From Asticcacaulis taihuensis (GTDB taxonomy: Bacteria > Pseudomonadota > Alphaproteobacteria > Caulobacterales > Caulobacteraceae): a stretch of 64,000 nucleotides of DNA. Within the stretch, counting starts at the first letter, position 1, and each line of letters starts with the position of its first letter. The stretch lies in NCBI RefSeq assembly GCF_900100255.1, contig NZ_FMTS01000001.1, forward strand, positions 558,001 through 622,000. The letters run 5' to 3'. Positions 8,360 through 16,057 of this stretch are shown here, in pieces. The notes under the pieces are model-generated. The model was given only the letters and a program-made list of their open reading frames with translations, did no database searches and had not been told where the DNA came from. The position numbers were made by a program, and so were the translations under genes.

Positions 8360-8378
8360 GGACCGGCCAGGCTGGTCC
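8360..8378 (+). terminator. hairpin after the acyl-CoA dehydrogenase
   Basis: GGACC-g-GCC-a-GGC-t-GGTCC folds into an interrupted 8-bp stem, 12 bases after the stop. There is no T run, so it may be factor-dependent or only slow the polymerase. Confidence 0.35.
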
Positions 8379-8463
8379 TCATAAAATACACGCGACAAGA
8401 TAGGCGCCTTGCCCGTTAACCATATCCGGTATAGCTTATTCCTTTGGGGATAAGGGGCCTGGT

Positions 8464-9015
8464 ATGAAGACGATTATAGCTGTGATCCTGCTGGGATGCG
8501 TCACGGCTTTTGCCTTGTGGGCGATAGCGCCGGAATCAACCGCCAGGCAATCCTGCGCGGTGCTTTCCACGGCCTGCATCAATACACCGGCCGAGTTCAC
8601 TCATATCATCACCGATTATCACGGCGTGGCTTCAGATGGGCAGCCGCAATCGGAATATATATCGCTTTACAAAAACAGTGATAACCAGGAGCCGACGGTC
8701 CGCTTTGAAGCCCGCATCGATTCCCTGACAAGGGCCGAATTACCGGCCGACTTTACGTGCGCGCCGCGGGGCACGGATGAACTGCTGTGCCATCGACTGG
8801 TGCCGGACAGCAGCATCGAGGAAACCGCTATCCTGCGTCCGCAGGGTTTCCTGGGACTGCAAGCCTGCGATCCATCCTATGATGTGCTTTATCTTACACC
8901 GCGCGCCGGGCTTTCCGGCATACGTCTTGAAGACTATGCCGACCTGCGCCAGCGGCCCTCGCCACCGAGATATACCCTGTGGCAGGCCATGCTGGATCGC
9001 CGGAAGTGTGGCTAA
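8464..9015 (+). CDS. membrane-anchored protein of unknown function
   Basis: A 183-residue protein with one N-terminal hydrophobic segment (residues 4-22, TIIAVILLGCVTAFALWAI) that is either a signal anchor or an uncleaved signal. The rest is soluble and contains five or six cysteines (in SCAVLSTACINT, FTCAPRG, LLCHRL and LQACD), which suggests a disulfide-bonded periplasmic domain. I do not recognise a family. It stands alone between the acyl-CoA dehydrogenase and the convergent peroxiredoxin, whose stop lies 10 bases after its own. Confidence 0.55.
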   Translation: MKTIIAVILLGCVTAFALWAIAPESTARQSCAVLSTACINTPAEFTHIITDYHGVASDGQPQSEYISLYKNSDNQEPTVRFEARIDSLTRAELPADFTCAPRGTDELLCHRLVPDSSIEETAILRPQGFLGLQACDPSYDVLYLTPRAGLSGIRLEDYADLRQRPSPPRYTLWQAMLDRRKCG

Positions 9016-9025
9016 AACCGGAAAA

Positions 9026-9508
9026 CTAGAGATTTTCCAGTACGTATTCGGCGCTGGAGACCTTGAATTCACCGCCGGCCTCGACGAACAGTTTGTCGAT
9101 CTTGCCATCCCGGATCACAGCGGCATAGCGCTGCGAACGCGGTCCCATGCCGAAGCCCGAAGCATCAAGCGTCAGGCCCATGGCCTTGGCGAAATCACCA
9201 TTGCCATCGGCCAGCATGACCACTTCATCACTGATGCCCTGATCCTTCGCCCAAGCCTTCATGACGAAATAATCGTTGACCGAAGTGCAGGCCACAACAT
9301 CGACGCCCTTGGCGGCGAAATCAGCCACATGGTCCTTGAAGCCCGGCAGGTGGCGCGCCGAACAGGTCGGGGTGAAGGCGCCCGGCACAGCGAACAGGAC
9401 CACCGTCTTGCCGGCGAAGAAGTCCCTGGAGGCAACGGGCTTGGGCCCAGCTTCGTCAACCAGGGTCAGGGTGAGTTCGGGGATGGAGTCGCCGGATTGC
9501 AGGGTCAT
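9026..9508 (-). CDS. Prx5-type peroxiredoxin
   Basis: A 160-residue thiol peroxidase of the Prx5/AhpE-like group that reduces hydrogen peroxide and alkyl hydroperoxides in the cytoplasm. The peroxidatic cysteine is Cys49 in the motif PGAFTPTCS. Cys74, in VVACTSVNDYF, is also conserved in this subgroup, while Prx5 enzymes of this class often use glutathione or glutaredoxin rather than a second resolving Cys. The gshA gene at 26.3 kb would supply such a thiol, but no direct link is shown. The gene is divergent from the YqgE gene with an inverted repeat between them. Confidence 0.9.
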   Translation of the reverse strand: MTLQSGDSIPELTLTLVDEAGPKPVASRDFFAGKTVVLFAVPGAFTPTCSARHLPGFKDHVADFAAKGVDVVACTSVNDYFVMKAWAKDQGISDEVVMLADGNGDFAKAMGLTLDASGFGMGPRSQRYAAVIRDGKIDKLFVEAGGEFKVSSAEYVLENL

Positions 9509-9560
9509 GACATGTCTTTCTGTATGGATCGCGGCGAAGTCGTAAAGGCATTCGCCATCA

Positions 9561-9589
9561 AAATGCGATACGGATGGCTATCCGCATTT
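9561..9589. promoter_or_regulatory. inverted repeat between peroxiredoxin and yqgE
   Basis: AAATGCGATA at 9561-9570 pairs with TATCCGCATTT at 9579-9589 with one bulged base. A smaller repeat (CGGAT-GGCT-ATCCG) is nested inside. The site lies 53 bases before the peroxiredoxin start and 86 bases before yqgE, so it is a candidate shared operator. Confidence 0.35.
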
Positions 9590-9674
9590 GTGGCATTTTG
9601 CAATCAAGACAGTTGTATCCATATAAGGTACTATAACCTCCTCACGCTCGCGCCCTTCCAGAGGCATTGCCGCC

Positions 9675-10328
9675 ATGATCAGTTCATCAGACACGTTGAC
9701 CGAAGATGGTCACCCGCCGGCTCATATTTCCTATCAGGGGCAGTTGCTGATCGCCATGCCGGTATTGAATGACCAGCCTTTCAATCACAGCGTCATCTAT
9801 GTCTGCCAGCATGACGAGGACCACGCCATGGGCCTGATCCTGAACCAGCCGATCAGTGGTCTGAATTTCAGCAAGATGATGAAGGAACTGGGCATAGAAA
9901 GCGACAATCCACGCTTCGCCCAAAGGCTGGCCATGCAGAAGATCTATCGCGGCGGCCCGGTCCAGAATGATCGGGGCTTCGTGTTGCACAGCCTCGATTA
10001 TCAGATAGACGACATTACGCTCGATCTCGGCGGCCCCTTCATCAGCCGCCCCGATGGTGAAGAACAGGGCGTGGGACTGACCGCTTCACGCGATATCCTT
10101 GTCGATCTGTCCGCCGGCGCCGGTCCGGCTCGCAGCCTGATCGCGCTCGGTTACGCCGGCTGGGGGCCAGGCCAACTGGAAAGCGAAATCAGCCAGAATG
10201 CCTGGCTGGTCGTGCCCGCGAGCCAGGAACTGATCTTTGGCGGTGATCCGGAGCATCTGTGGAGCCGGGCCCTGGCCAGCATGGGTATCCAGCCGGGGCA
10301 CCTGTCAGGGACGGCGGGAACGGCTTAA
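9675..10328 (+). CDS. YqgE/AlgH family protein
   Basis: A 217-residue protein of the UPF0301 (YqgE/AlgH) family. Diagnostic stretches are YQGQLLIAMPVLNDQPF near the N-terminus, HAMGLILNQPI, and IYRGGPVQNDRGFVLH. The fold is known but the biochemical role is not settled; AlgH was linked to alginate regulation in Pseudomonas. The N-terminal 15 residues before SYQGQ are longer than in many members, but the start at 9675 has a weak GAGG upstream and no better option is visible. The last four bases overlap the end of pdeA on the other strand. Confidence 0.85.
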   Translation: MISSSDTLTEDGHPPAHISYQGQLLIAMPVLNDQPFNHSVIYVCQHDEDHAMGLILNQPISGLNFSKMMKELGIESDNPRFAQRLAMQKIYRGGPVQNDRGFVLHSLDYQIDDITLDLGGPFISRPDGEEQGVGLTASRDILVDLSAGAGPARSLIALGYAGWGPGQLESEISQNAWLVVPASQELIFGGDPEHLWSRALASMGIQPGHLSGTAGTA

Positions 10329-12037
10329 GCCGGCTTCAGTTCGCTGCGCAGGGATGCCGCCAGGAAAACTTCCGCATCGACCGGTTTCAAGGCCTTAGCA
10401 AACCCGTAACCTTGCCCCAGATGACACCCAAGGTCATTGAGCCGCCCGGCCAGGGCCATATCCTCGACCCCCTCGGCCACGACCTCCAGTCCGAAATCAC
10501 GCCCAAGGGTCAGAATGGCGTGAACGATTTTTTCCGACGCCGCATCCGTTTGCAGCGTGATGATAAACGAGCGGTCGATCTTCAGCGTATCGAAGGGCAG
10601 CTTGGCGAGGTATGACAGGGACGAAAAGCCGGTGCCGAAATCATCGAGCGCGATGCCGGCGCCCGCGTCACGCAGGGCTTCCAGTGTGCGCGCCGCGGCG
10701 TCCGGATCGCGCATGACGTCGCTTTCGGTCACTTCCAGCTTGAGACATTTCCCCGGCAGACCCGCCTCGCGGATCAGGCGGGAGACATCTTCCACCAGAT
10801 GCAGCCGTTCGATCTCCGGCGCTGACAGATTGACGCTGACGAAAAAGCCGGCGGGCAGATCATAGGCCGCACGCCACTTCGACAGGCACTTTACCGTCGA
10901 ATTCAGGATGATAGCGCCCAGATCGGTCATCAGGCCGAGATCGCGCGCCGCCGTCAGAAAATGATCCGGCGGGATGATGCCGCGTTTAGGATGCACCCAA
11001 CGGGCCAGGGCCTCGAAGCCCGCGATGACGCCCGTCTTGAGGTCGACGATAGGCTGATACCAGGCGTGAATCTCGCCGCTGATGAACGCCTTGCGTAACT
11101 CGGCCTCCAGCGCCAGGCGGGTCAGGCCATCGCTTTCCAGGTCACGCTTGTAGGCCGCCACGCCACCGGCCCCCTTTAATCGGGCGGCCTCAACCGCCAT
11201 CTCGGCACGACGCAGCAGTTCGGCGCTTTCAAGCGCCCCGACGCCCCCCTCGATCGAGACCGCGCCCATCGAAAAGGTGGGGTGTATATCGAAGCCGGCG
11301 ATGATAATCGTGCGCTCCATGGCGTTACGCATCCGCTCGGAGACGCGCGGAAAACCACGCAGGGTAAGGACCGCAAATTCATCCTCACCCAGCCGCGCCA
11401 AGACGGAAGCGTCACCAAAAGCCTCCCGCAGGCGCTGCGCCAGAATACCCAGCACCAGGTCGGCGCGTTCATGGCCGAGTGCTTCGTTCAAACGACGGAA
11501 GCGATTGAGATCGCCCACCACCAGATCGTAATCGCCCTCACGAGACAGCAGGCCCCGGCTGGCGTTCAGAAATCCCTGGCGATTATACAGGCCGGTGAGC
11601 GGATCAATATGGATATCCTGGACAAGGCTGTCCGCGTCCGGCATCTGGCGGATATCCCGGCTCATCTCGGTCACTGTGCCGAGCACAAGGGCCGGCCGGA
11701 CCTTACACCCCTTGAAATACAGCAGGCGCCGGTCTTTCAACCGCATCAGACACTGAACATGCTCTTCGCCAGGCAGGCCGGCTGCAGTACGCACTTCCAG
11801 CGTTTTCAGGATCATATCCAGTCGGTCGGTTTCACCGGAGACAAACAGCGGCATCAGGTCTTCAAGCGTGAAGACACCAGTCAAAAGCGGCAGATCAAGC
11901 GCCTGCGCATCGCCTCTGAATTCAAGCCGGCCACGCGAGAGATCATAAGCCCACAGGAGGCTGTCGGCGCCCGCCAGCGCAAGCGCCTGGATAGTCTCGT
12001 CCTCCAGCCATAAGGGCGATGCGCTTCCGCTATCCAT
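10325..12037 (-). CDS. pdeA: PdeA-like c-di-GMP phosphodiesterase (PAS-GEDEF-EAL)
   Basis: A 570-residue protein with an N-terminal PAS-like region (about residues 15-130), a GGDEF domain (140-300) and an EAL domain (310-565). The GGDEF signature is the degenerate GEDEF (217-221). The EAL domain looks active: EAL at 342-344, EVTES near 435, DDFGTG at 465-470, KIDRSF and AEGVE at 521-525. In Caulobacter crescentus PdeA (CC3396), a GEDEF domain binds GTP and activates the EAL domain to hydrolyse c-di-GMP. Architecture, motif and position downstream of the ctaC-ctaE cluster all match that protein, so I assign orthology with good confidence. There the protein is removed by ClpXP with CpdR at the swarmer-to-stalked transition; whether that holds here is not visible. 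Confidence 0.85.
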   Translation of the reverse strand: MDSGSASPLWLEDETIQALALAGADSLLWAYDLSRGRLEFRGDAQALDLPLLTGVFTLEDLMPLFVSGETDRLDMILKTLEVRTAAGLPGEEHVQCLMRLKDRRLLYFKGCKVRPALVLGTVTEMSRDIRQMPDADSLVQDIHIDPLTGLYNRQGFLNASRGLLSREGDYDLVVGDLNRFRRLNEALGHERADLVLGILAQRLREAFGDASVLARLGEDEFAVLTLRGFPRVSERMRNAMERTIIIAGFDIHPTFSMGAVSIEGGVGALESAELLRRAEMAVEAARLKGAGGVAAYKRDLESDGLTRLALEAELRKAFISGEIHAWYQPIVDLKTGVIAGFEALARWVHPKRGIIPPDHFLTAARDLGLMTDLGAIILNSTVKCLSKWRAAYDLPAGFFVSVNLSAPEIERLHLVEDVSRLIREAGLPGKCLKLEVTESDVMRDPDAAARTLEALRDAGAGIALDDFGTGFSSLSYLAKLPFDTLKIDRSFIITLQTDAASEKIVHAILTLGRDFGLEVVAEGVEDMALAGRLNDLGCHLGQGYGFAKALKPVDAEVFLAASLRSELKPA

Positions 12038-12119
12038 AATGCCTTCCGCCCTCCATGACAGTTGCCCCTGTCAGGAATGACGTGATTTGCGCCGGAATGC
12101 ACCCGCAACTGCATAAAAA

Positions 12120-13385
12120 TTACGCCGCCAGCAAGGCCGACACATCGCTCATGGTTTTGGGCCCCAAAAGCGCGCTGGCGCACGTCTTTTGCCTGCTTAT
12201 GGCCGAACCGACGCGTACCAGATCATCGCGGCCGACACCTTCGATATCGGCAGCCACCTCATCGAGTGTAAAGACCTTGCCGAAGGTCGACAACTGGCTG
12301 GCGAAGGTGCCGCAGCGCGAGGCCGCACCTTCGTGATTCAGGAACAGCGAGGTCATGAACTGCGCCTTCGCCCGTTCCAGTTCCGCCTGCAAAGGATTGG
12401 ATGAAAGCTCGCTCAAAACCTTTTGAATCAGTTCGATAAGCGGCGCCACATCCGCGGCCGCGCAACCGGCATAGATGCCGAAAATGCCGCCATCACGGTA
12501 TGGCGTGGTGAAGGAGTCGATGCTGTAGGCCAGCCCCCTCGCCTCGCGCGCCTCCTGGAACAGGCGCGAGGCCATACCACCCCCCAGGATCTCGCTGAAC
12601 AGGCGCAAGGGAATAATATCCTGGCTCAGCCGGCTGACACCTTCAAAGCCGATGGTCAAATTGGCCTGTTCGATCCTGCGCTTCTGGACGTGGCGTTCCG
12701 TGGTGAAGCGCATGGCTGCCGGCTTGCCGAAACCCGCATGGGCCGGAACGGACTCGACACGCGGCTTCAGCGCCGCATAAACCTCTTCCGGCACCACACC
12801 GCCGGACACGCAAACGACGATCTGGTGTGGCGCGTAAAGCGTCTCGGCAAACTCACGCAAGGCATCAGGTGTCACCGGTTTTAAGCTCTGTTTCGTGCCC
12901 AGGATCGGGCGACCGAGCGATTGTCCGGCAAACATGGCCGATTGCAACAGGTCGAACACATGGTCGTCCGGCGTGTCATAGGCTTCGAGAATCTCCTGTT
13001 CGACCACCTTCTTCTCGCGTGCCAGTTCTTCCGCGTCTATCGCCGGGCGAAACATCAGGTCGGTAATGATCTCCAGCGCCAGCGGCATCAGGCTGTTGAG
13101 GCCGCGCACCTCGAAGCGCGTATGCTCATAGCCGGTGGAGGCATTGATGGTGCCGCCCTTATGCTCGATGGCTTCGGCGAGGTCGCGGGCCGTGCGGCCA
13201 GCAGCGCCCTTGAAAACCATATGCTCCAGCAGGTGCGCCCAGCCTGATTGCGCCTCAGTCTCGAACCGCGCCCCGCCATAGATCAGGGCACTTAGAGCAA
13301 ACGTCTTCAGCCCTGGCATAGGATCGACCAGCAGGCGCAGCCCGTTATCAAAGGTATAGAGCTTTTGCGAGGCGAGGATGGTCAA
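12120..13385 (-). CDS. M16-family zinc peptidase (processing peptidase-like)
   Basis: A 421-residue metallopeptidase of the M16B group related to mitochondrial processing peptidase and PqqL. The inverted zinc motif is HLLEH (residues 51-55), with the distal glutamate expected in KKVVEQEILEAYD about 75 residues later. The second half is the inactive partner domain that helps form the clamshell. Such proteins cut small or unfolded peptides. Its start overlaps the end of the SURF1 gene by four bases (13382-13385), so it is co-translated with the oxidase cluster. This linkage is common in alphaproteobacteria and does not by itself show a role in oxidase assembly. Confidence 0.9.
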   Translation of the reverse strand: MTILASQKLYTFDNGLRLLVDPMPGLKTFALSALIYGGARFETEAQSGWAHLLEHMVFKGAAGRTARDLAEAIEHKGGTINASTGYEHTRFEVRGLNSLMPLALEIITDLMFRPAIDAEELAREKKVVEQEILEAYDTPDDHVFDLLQSAMFAGQSLGRPILGTKQSLKPVTPDALREFAETLYAPHQIVVCVSGGVVPEEVYAALKPRVESVPAHAGFGKPAAMRFTTERHVQKRRIEQANLTIGFEGVSRLSQDIIPLRLFSEILGGGMASRLFQEAREARGLAYSIDSFTTPYRDGGIFGIYAGCAAADVAPLIELIQKVLSELSSNPLQAELERAKAQFMTSLFLNHEGAASRCGTFASQLSTFGKVFTLDEVAADIEGVGRDDLVRVGSAISRQKTCASALLGPKTMSDVSALLAA

Positions 13386-14086
13386 ACGGTTTTGTTCTTT
13401 CTGGCACGCTGGTAAATTACACTGCCGAAAACGCCCAACAGAGCCCAGCCGAGGCCAAACCAGGTCAGGGCATATTCCATATGGCGGTTAGGCAGGGGCG
13501 CGGTCAGCGGTCCCTGCGACAGGCCCGCTATATCGGCGTGACTGGCCTTGAGGTCAAGGACCAGGAAATAATCGTCTCGCAGACTGGCATTTAGCCGCGG
13601 TCCCATTTCGGTCGCCGAGCGCCAGTACCAGTCATTTTCGGCGACGCGATTGACCAGGGTAAACGGGCCGGACTTTTCAAAAGCTCTCAGACGACCGACC
13701 GGCGTAATCACCAGTGCCGCAGGGGGTAATTTTTCCCTAGCAAATCCGACATCGACCAACATGGCCTTCTCTTCCAGCGGACAAGCCGTCAGAACCCGAT
13801 ACCCCGGCACACCATCGACTTCCGAATGCATGTAGATTGCGTGGCCCAGGTCGATCTTGCAGGCTGCCAATGCCGCCGACCGCCAGTCGGGCTTCGCCTG
13901 CGCCAGCAAGGTTTCTGCCGGCAGGGGCGCGGCAGCCTCCGTGCGGGCCATATCGGCAATCAGCCCTTCCTTCCATTTCAGGCGCTCAAGCTGCCAGATG
14001 CCCAGCCCATTGAGGATGACAAAGGCAATCCCGGCGGTAATGGCCAGTCCGGGCGGCACGGCTTTCAGATATTCACGCAGGGTCAT
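13382..14086 (-). CDS. SURF1 family oxidase assembly protein (aa3 cluster)
   Basis: A 234-residue SURF1 (SHY1) protein that helps insert heme a into subunit I of cytochrome c oxidase. It has the family plan of one transmembrane helix near each end (about residues 15-33 and 205-225) around a periplasmic domain. Recognisable pieces are GLGIWQLERLKWKEGLIADM at the start, MLVDVGFAR in the middle and RHMEYALTWFGLGWALLGVF at the end. The open frame runs upstream to 14290 inside ctaE, but MTLREYLK at 14086 is the natural start. Here it belongs to the ctaC-ctaE cluster, so it is most likely the aa3-specific copy; a second SURF1 lies at 49.6 kb. Confidence 0.9.
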   Translation of the reverse strand: MTLREYLKAVPPGLAITAGIAFVILNGLGIWQLERLKWKEGLIADMARTEAAAPLPAETLLAQAKPDWRSAALAACKIDLGHAIYMHSEVDGVPGYRVLTACPLEEKAMLVDVGFAREKLPPAALVITPVGRLRAFEKSGPFTLVNRVAENDWYWRSATEMGPRLNASLRDDYFLVLDLKASHADIAGLSQGPLTAPLPNRHMEYALTWFGLGWALLGVFGSVIYQRARKNKTV

Positions 14087-14107
14087 GAGGCGCCGTTTAA
14101 ATAGTGA

Positions 14108-14133
14108 GGGCGCCGGCTCTGTAGCCGACGCCC
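14108..14133 (-). terminator. hairpin between ctaE and SURF1
   Basis: GGGCG-c-CGGCT-CTGT-AGCCG-a-CGCCC forms a stable 10-bp stem with one mismatch, 30 bases after the ctaE stop. No T run follows on the minus strand. It may lower expression of the assembly factors relative to the oxidase subunits. Confidence 0.4.
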
Positions 14134-14162
14134 GTAAAGCAAAATCAAATTCAGCCGTCCGA

Positions 14163-15059
14163 TTAGTGCGGACCACCGAAGATGACGTAGACGAAGGCAA
14201 AGAGGAAGAGCCAGACCACGTCAACGAAATGCCAGTACCAGGCGGCAGCTTCAAAACCAAAGTGCTTCTTCGGGGTGAAGTCACCGGCAATGGCGCGCAG
14301 CAGACAGACGATCAGGAAGATAGTGCCGATCAGGACGTGGAAGCCGTGGAAACCCGTGGCCATGAAGAAGGCCGAACCATAGAGGTTGGCGGCGCCGGTG
14401 GCATCGGCCGCATCCTTGAACAGGAAGAAGTGGAAGTTGTGCTCCTTGGCGACTTCCATATATTCAAAGCCCTGGACGCAGGTGAACAGAGCGCCGAGGA
14501 TAACCGTCAGCAGTAGGCCCTGGATGGCGCCCTTGCGGTCATTTTGCTGGAGCGCGTGGTGCGCCCAGGTGACCGCGGTGCCGGAGGTCAGCAGCAGCAG
14601 GGTATTGACCAGCGGCAGATGCCAGGGATCGAGCGTTTCGACGCCTGCCGGCGGCCAGGTCGACCAGGCAGTCTTCACTTCCTCGATGGCCGACATGTCG
14701 CCGGCGCGATGGCCGTGGAACAGGGCCATTTCAAAGAATATCCAGAAGAAGGAGACGAAGAACATGACTTCAGAGGCAATGAACATGATCATGCCGTAGC
14801 GCAGGCCAAGCTGCACGACCGGGGTATGATCGCCCGCCTTCGATTCCTTTATGACATCGCGCCACCAGAAGACCATGGTGAGCAGAATCAGCGCCAGGCC
14901 GACCAGCATCAGCCACCATTCGCCCTTGGCGACGCCGAACAGGCCGCGCATACCGGCCACCATGCCGAATGCCCAGACGACCGCCGATGCCGAACCCATC
15001 AGGGGCCACGGGCTGGGGTCAATGATATGGTAGTCGTGTTTAACGCCGTGATGGGCCAT
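14163..15059 (-). CDS. ctaE: cytochrome c oxidase subunit III
   Basis: A 298-residue membrane protein with seven expected helices, subunit III of the aa3-type cytochrome c oxidase in the inner membrane. It begins HHGVKHDYHIIDPSPWP and contains the conserved FFEMALFHGHRAGDMSAIEE region, SGTAVTWAHHAL, and the C-terminal WYWHFVDVVWLFLFAFVY. Subunit III stabilises the complex and the proton entry path. It is separated by about 215 bases from ctaG upstream, a gap that contains two hairpins. Length is typical of the alphaproteobacterial protein. Confidence 0.95.
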   Translation of the reverse strand: MAHHGVKHDYHIIDPSPWPLMGSASAVVWAFGMVAGMRGLFGVAKGEWWLMLVGLALILLTMVFWWRDVIKESKAGDHTPVVQLGLRYGMIMFIASEVMFFVSFFWIFFEMALFHGHRAGDMSAIEEVKTAWSTWPPAGVETLDPWHLPLVNTLLLLTSGTAVTWAHHALQQNDRKGAIQGLLLTVILGALFTCVQGFEYMEVAKEHNFHFFLFKDAADATGAANLYGSAFFMATGFHGFHVLIGTIFLIVCLLRAIAGDFTPKKHFGFEAAAWYWHFVDVVWLFLFAFVYVIFGGPH

Positions 15060-15193
15060 TTTCGTTCAACTCACCTTTTAGTACCGCTTCCTGGAGGGCG
15101 GCTGATTTTATATGTCAGGCATAACCTGAGATTCTGATTATGCCAAATTATCTTTAAACACAATGCAAAGCGCACCAAGATTCCGTCGCTTTT

Positions 15194-15255
15194 CCAAGTT
15201 TTGACGTCCTTTACGTCGAAACTTGGCAAGGGCAAGGCCCGCCGCCTTTGCGGCG
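15194..15255 (-). other. tandem intercistronic hairpins between ctaG and ctaE
   Basis: A 14-bp stem (15194-15207 with 15213-15226, one mismatch, loop CCTTT) is followed toward ctaG by a second hairpin, CGCCGC-CTTT-GCGGCG (15240-15255). No T run follows either. They lie in the only large gap of the oxidase assembly-subunit run, so they may protect or end the upstream message. Confidence 0.5.
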
Positions 15256-15275
15256 AGCCCCGCGGCGCCTGAGCG

Positions 15276-15836
15276 CTACGATGCGGTTTTTGAGACGCTT
15301 GCGGGTACTTTCGATTCAAAAAACGTATAGGACAGGGTCACATCCGGCACGGTATTGGTGTCGCTGTTTTCCATCAGCTTCGGATCAAGGAAATAGACGA
15401 CCGGAAAGCGCTGCGACTCACCGGGCTGAAGCGTGACATCATTGAAGCAGAAACACTGCGTCTTCATGAAGTAGGCCCCCATCGTATCCGGCAGCACATT
15501 ATAGGTGGCGCGCGCCGTCACCGGATGGTCGGCATTATTCTTCACATCGAACCACACCATGGCCGATTTCCCGACACGAGTATCAAAATAAGGCTTCTCC
15601 GCTTTGAAACTCCAGGGCACGCCGTTGGTATTGGTATCGAAGCGCACGCGGACAATTTTTTTGCCCGGTGTCTGGATCGCCGCCAGGGTGGCATTGGCCT
15701 TGCGGGCCGTGCCGGCAAAACCCGTGGCGTTGCAAAAGGCGCGATAGGCCGGCACGGCGGCGGCCGTGAGCGCGCACATGACGACAAGCGCCCCCACCAG
15801 CGATAACACCACCTTGCTGTTCCGGCTGAGCGCCAT
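15276..15836 (-). CDS. ctaG: cytochrome c oxidase assembly protein CtaG (Cox11)
   Basis: A 186-residue Cox11-type copper chaperone. It delivers copper to the CuB site of subunit I on the periplasmic side. One transmembrane helix at residues 10-30 is followed by a Cox11 immunoglobulin-like domain. The copper-binding motif is CFCF in MKTQCFCFNDVTLQPGE, and an additional Cys is at FCNATGF after the helix. It overlaps almost directly with the small membrane protein upstream (two-base gap), so the two are likely coupled. Length matches other alphaproteobacterial CtaG proteins. Confidence 0.95.
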   Translation of the reverse strand: MALSRNSKVVLSLVGALVVMCALTAAAVPAYRAFCNATGFAGTARKANATLAAIQTPGKKIVRVRFDTNTNGVPWSFKAEKPYFDTRVGKSAMVWFDVKNNADHPVTARATYNVLPDTMGAYFMKTQCFCFNDVTLQPGESQRFPVVYFLDPKLMENSDTNTVPDVTLSYTFFESKVPASVSKTAS

Positions 15837-15838
15837 GT

Positions 15839-16057
15839 CTAATGGCTTCCCGAAACAGAGGCGCGCGCCGTGGCGGCATTTTCAGCATCATGCCGGATGC
15901 CCTGCGACATGCGCGCCATCGAAATGAAGAAGACCAGCACGACGAACCCGGCAAGGGCCAGCCCGATATAGAGGTTGCGCTTCTTCTGCGCCTTCACATA
16001 GGCGGCCTTGCCTTCCGCCAATACGTTTTCTGGCGGGTTTTCAGGGTGCTCGGTCAT
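15839..16057 (-). CDS. small single-helix membrane protein of the oxidase cluster (CoxF-like)
   Basis: A 72-residue protein with a charged N-terminus, KAAYVKAQKKRNLYIGLALAG leading into one transmembrane helix (about residues 30-48), and a short tail. It overlaps ctaB by four bases and precedes ctaG by two, a position where many alphaproteobacteria carry a small oxidase biogenesis protein (CoxF). The position and pattern support an assembly role, but no specific motif does. It may help CtaG or stabilise the complex. Confidence 0.75.
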   Translation of the reverse strand: MTEHPENPPENVLAEGKAAYVKAQKKRNLYIGLALAGFVVLVFFISMARMSQGIRHDAENAATARASVSGSH

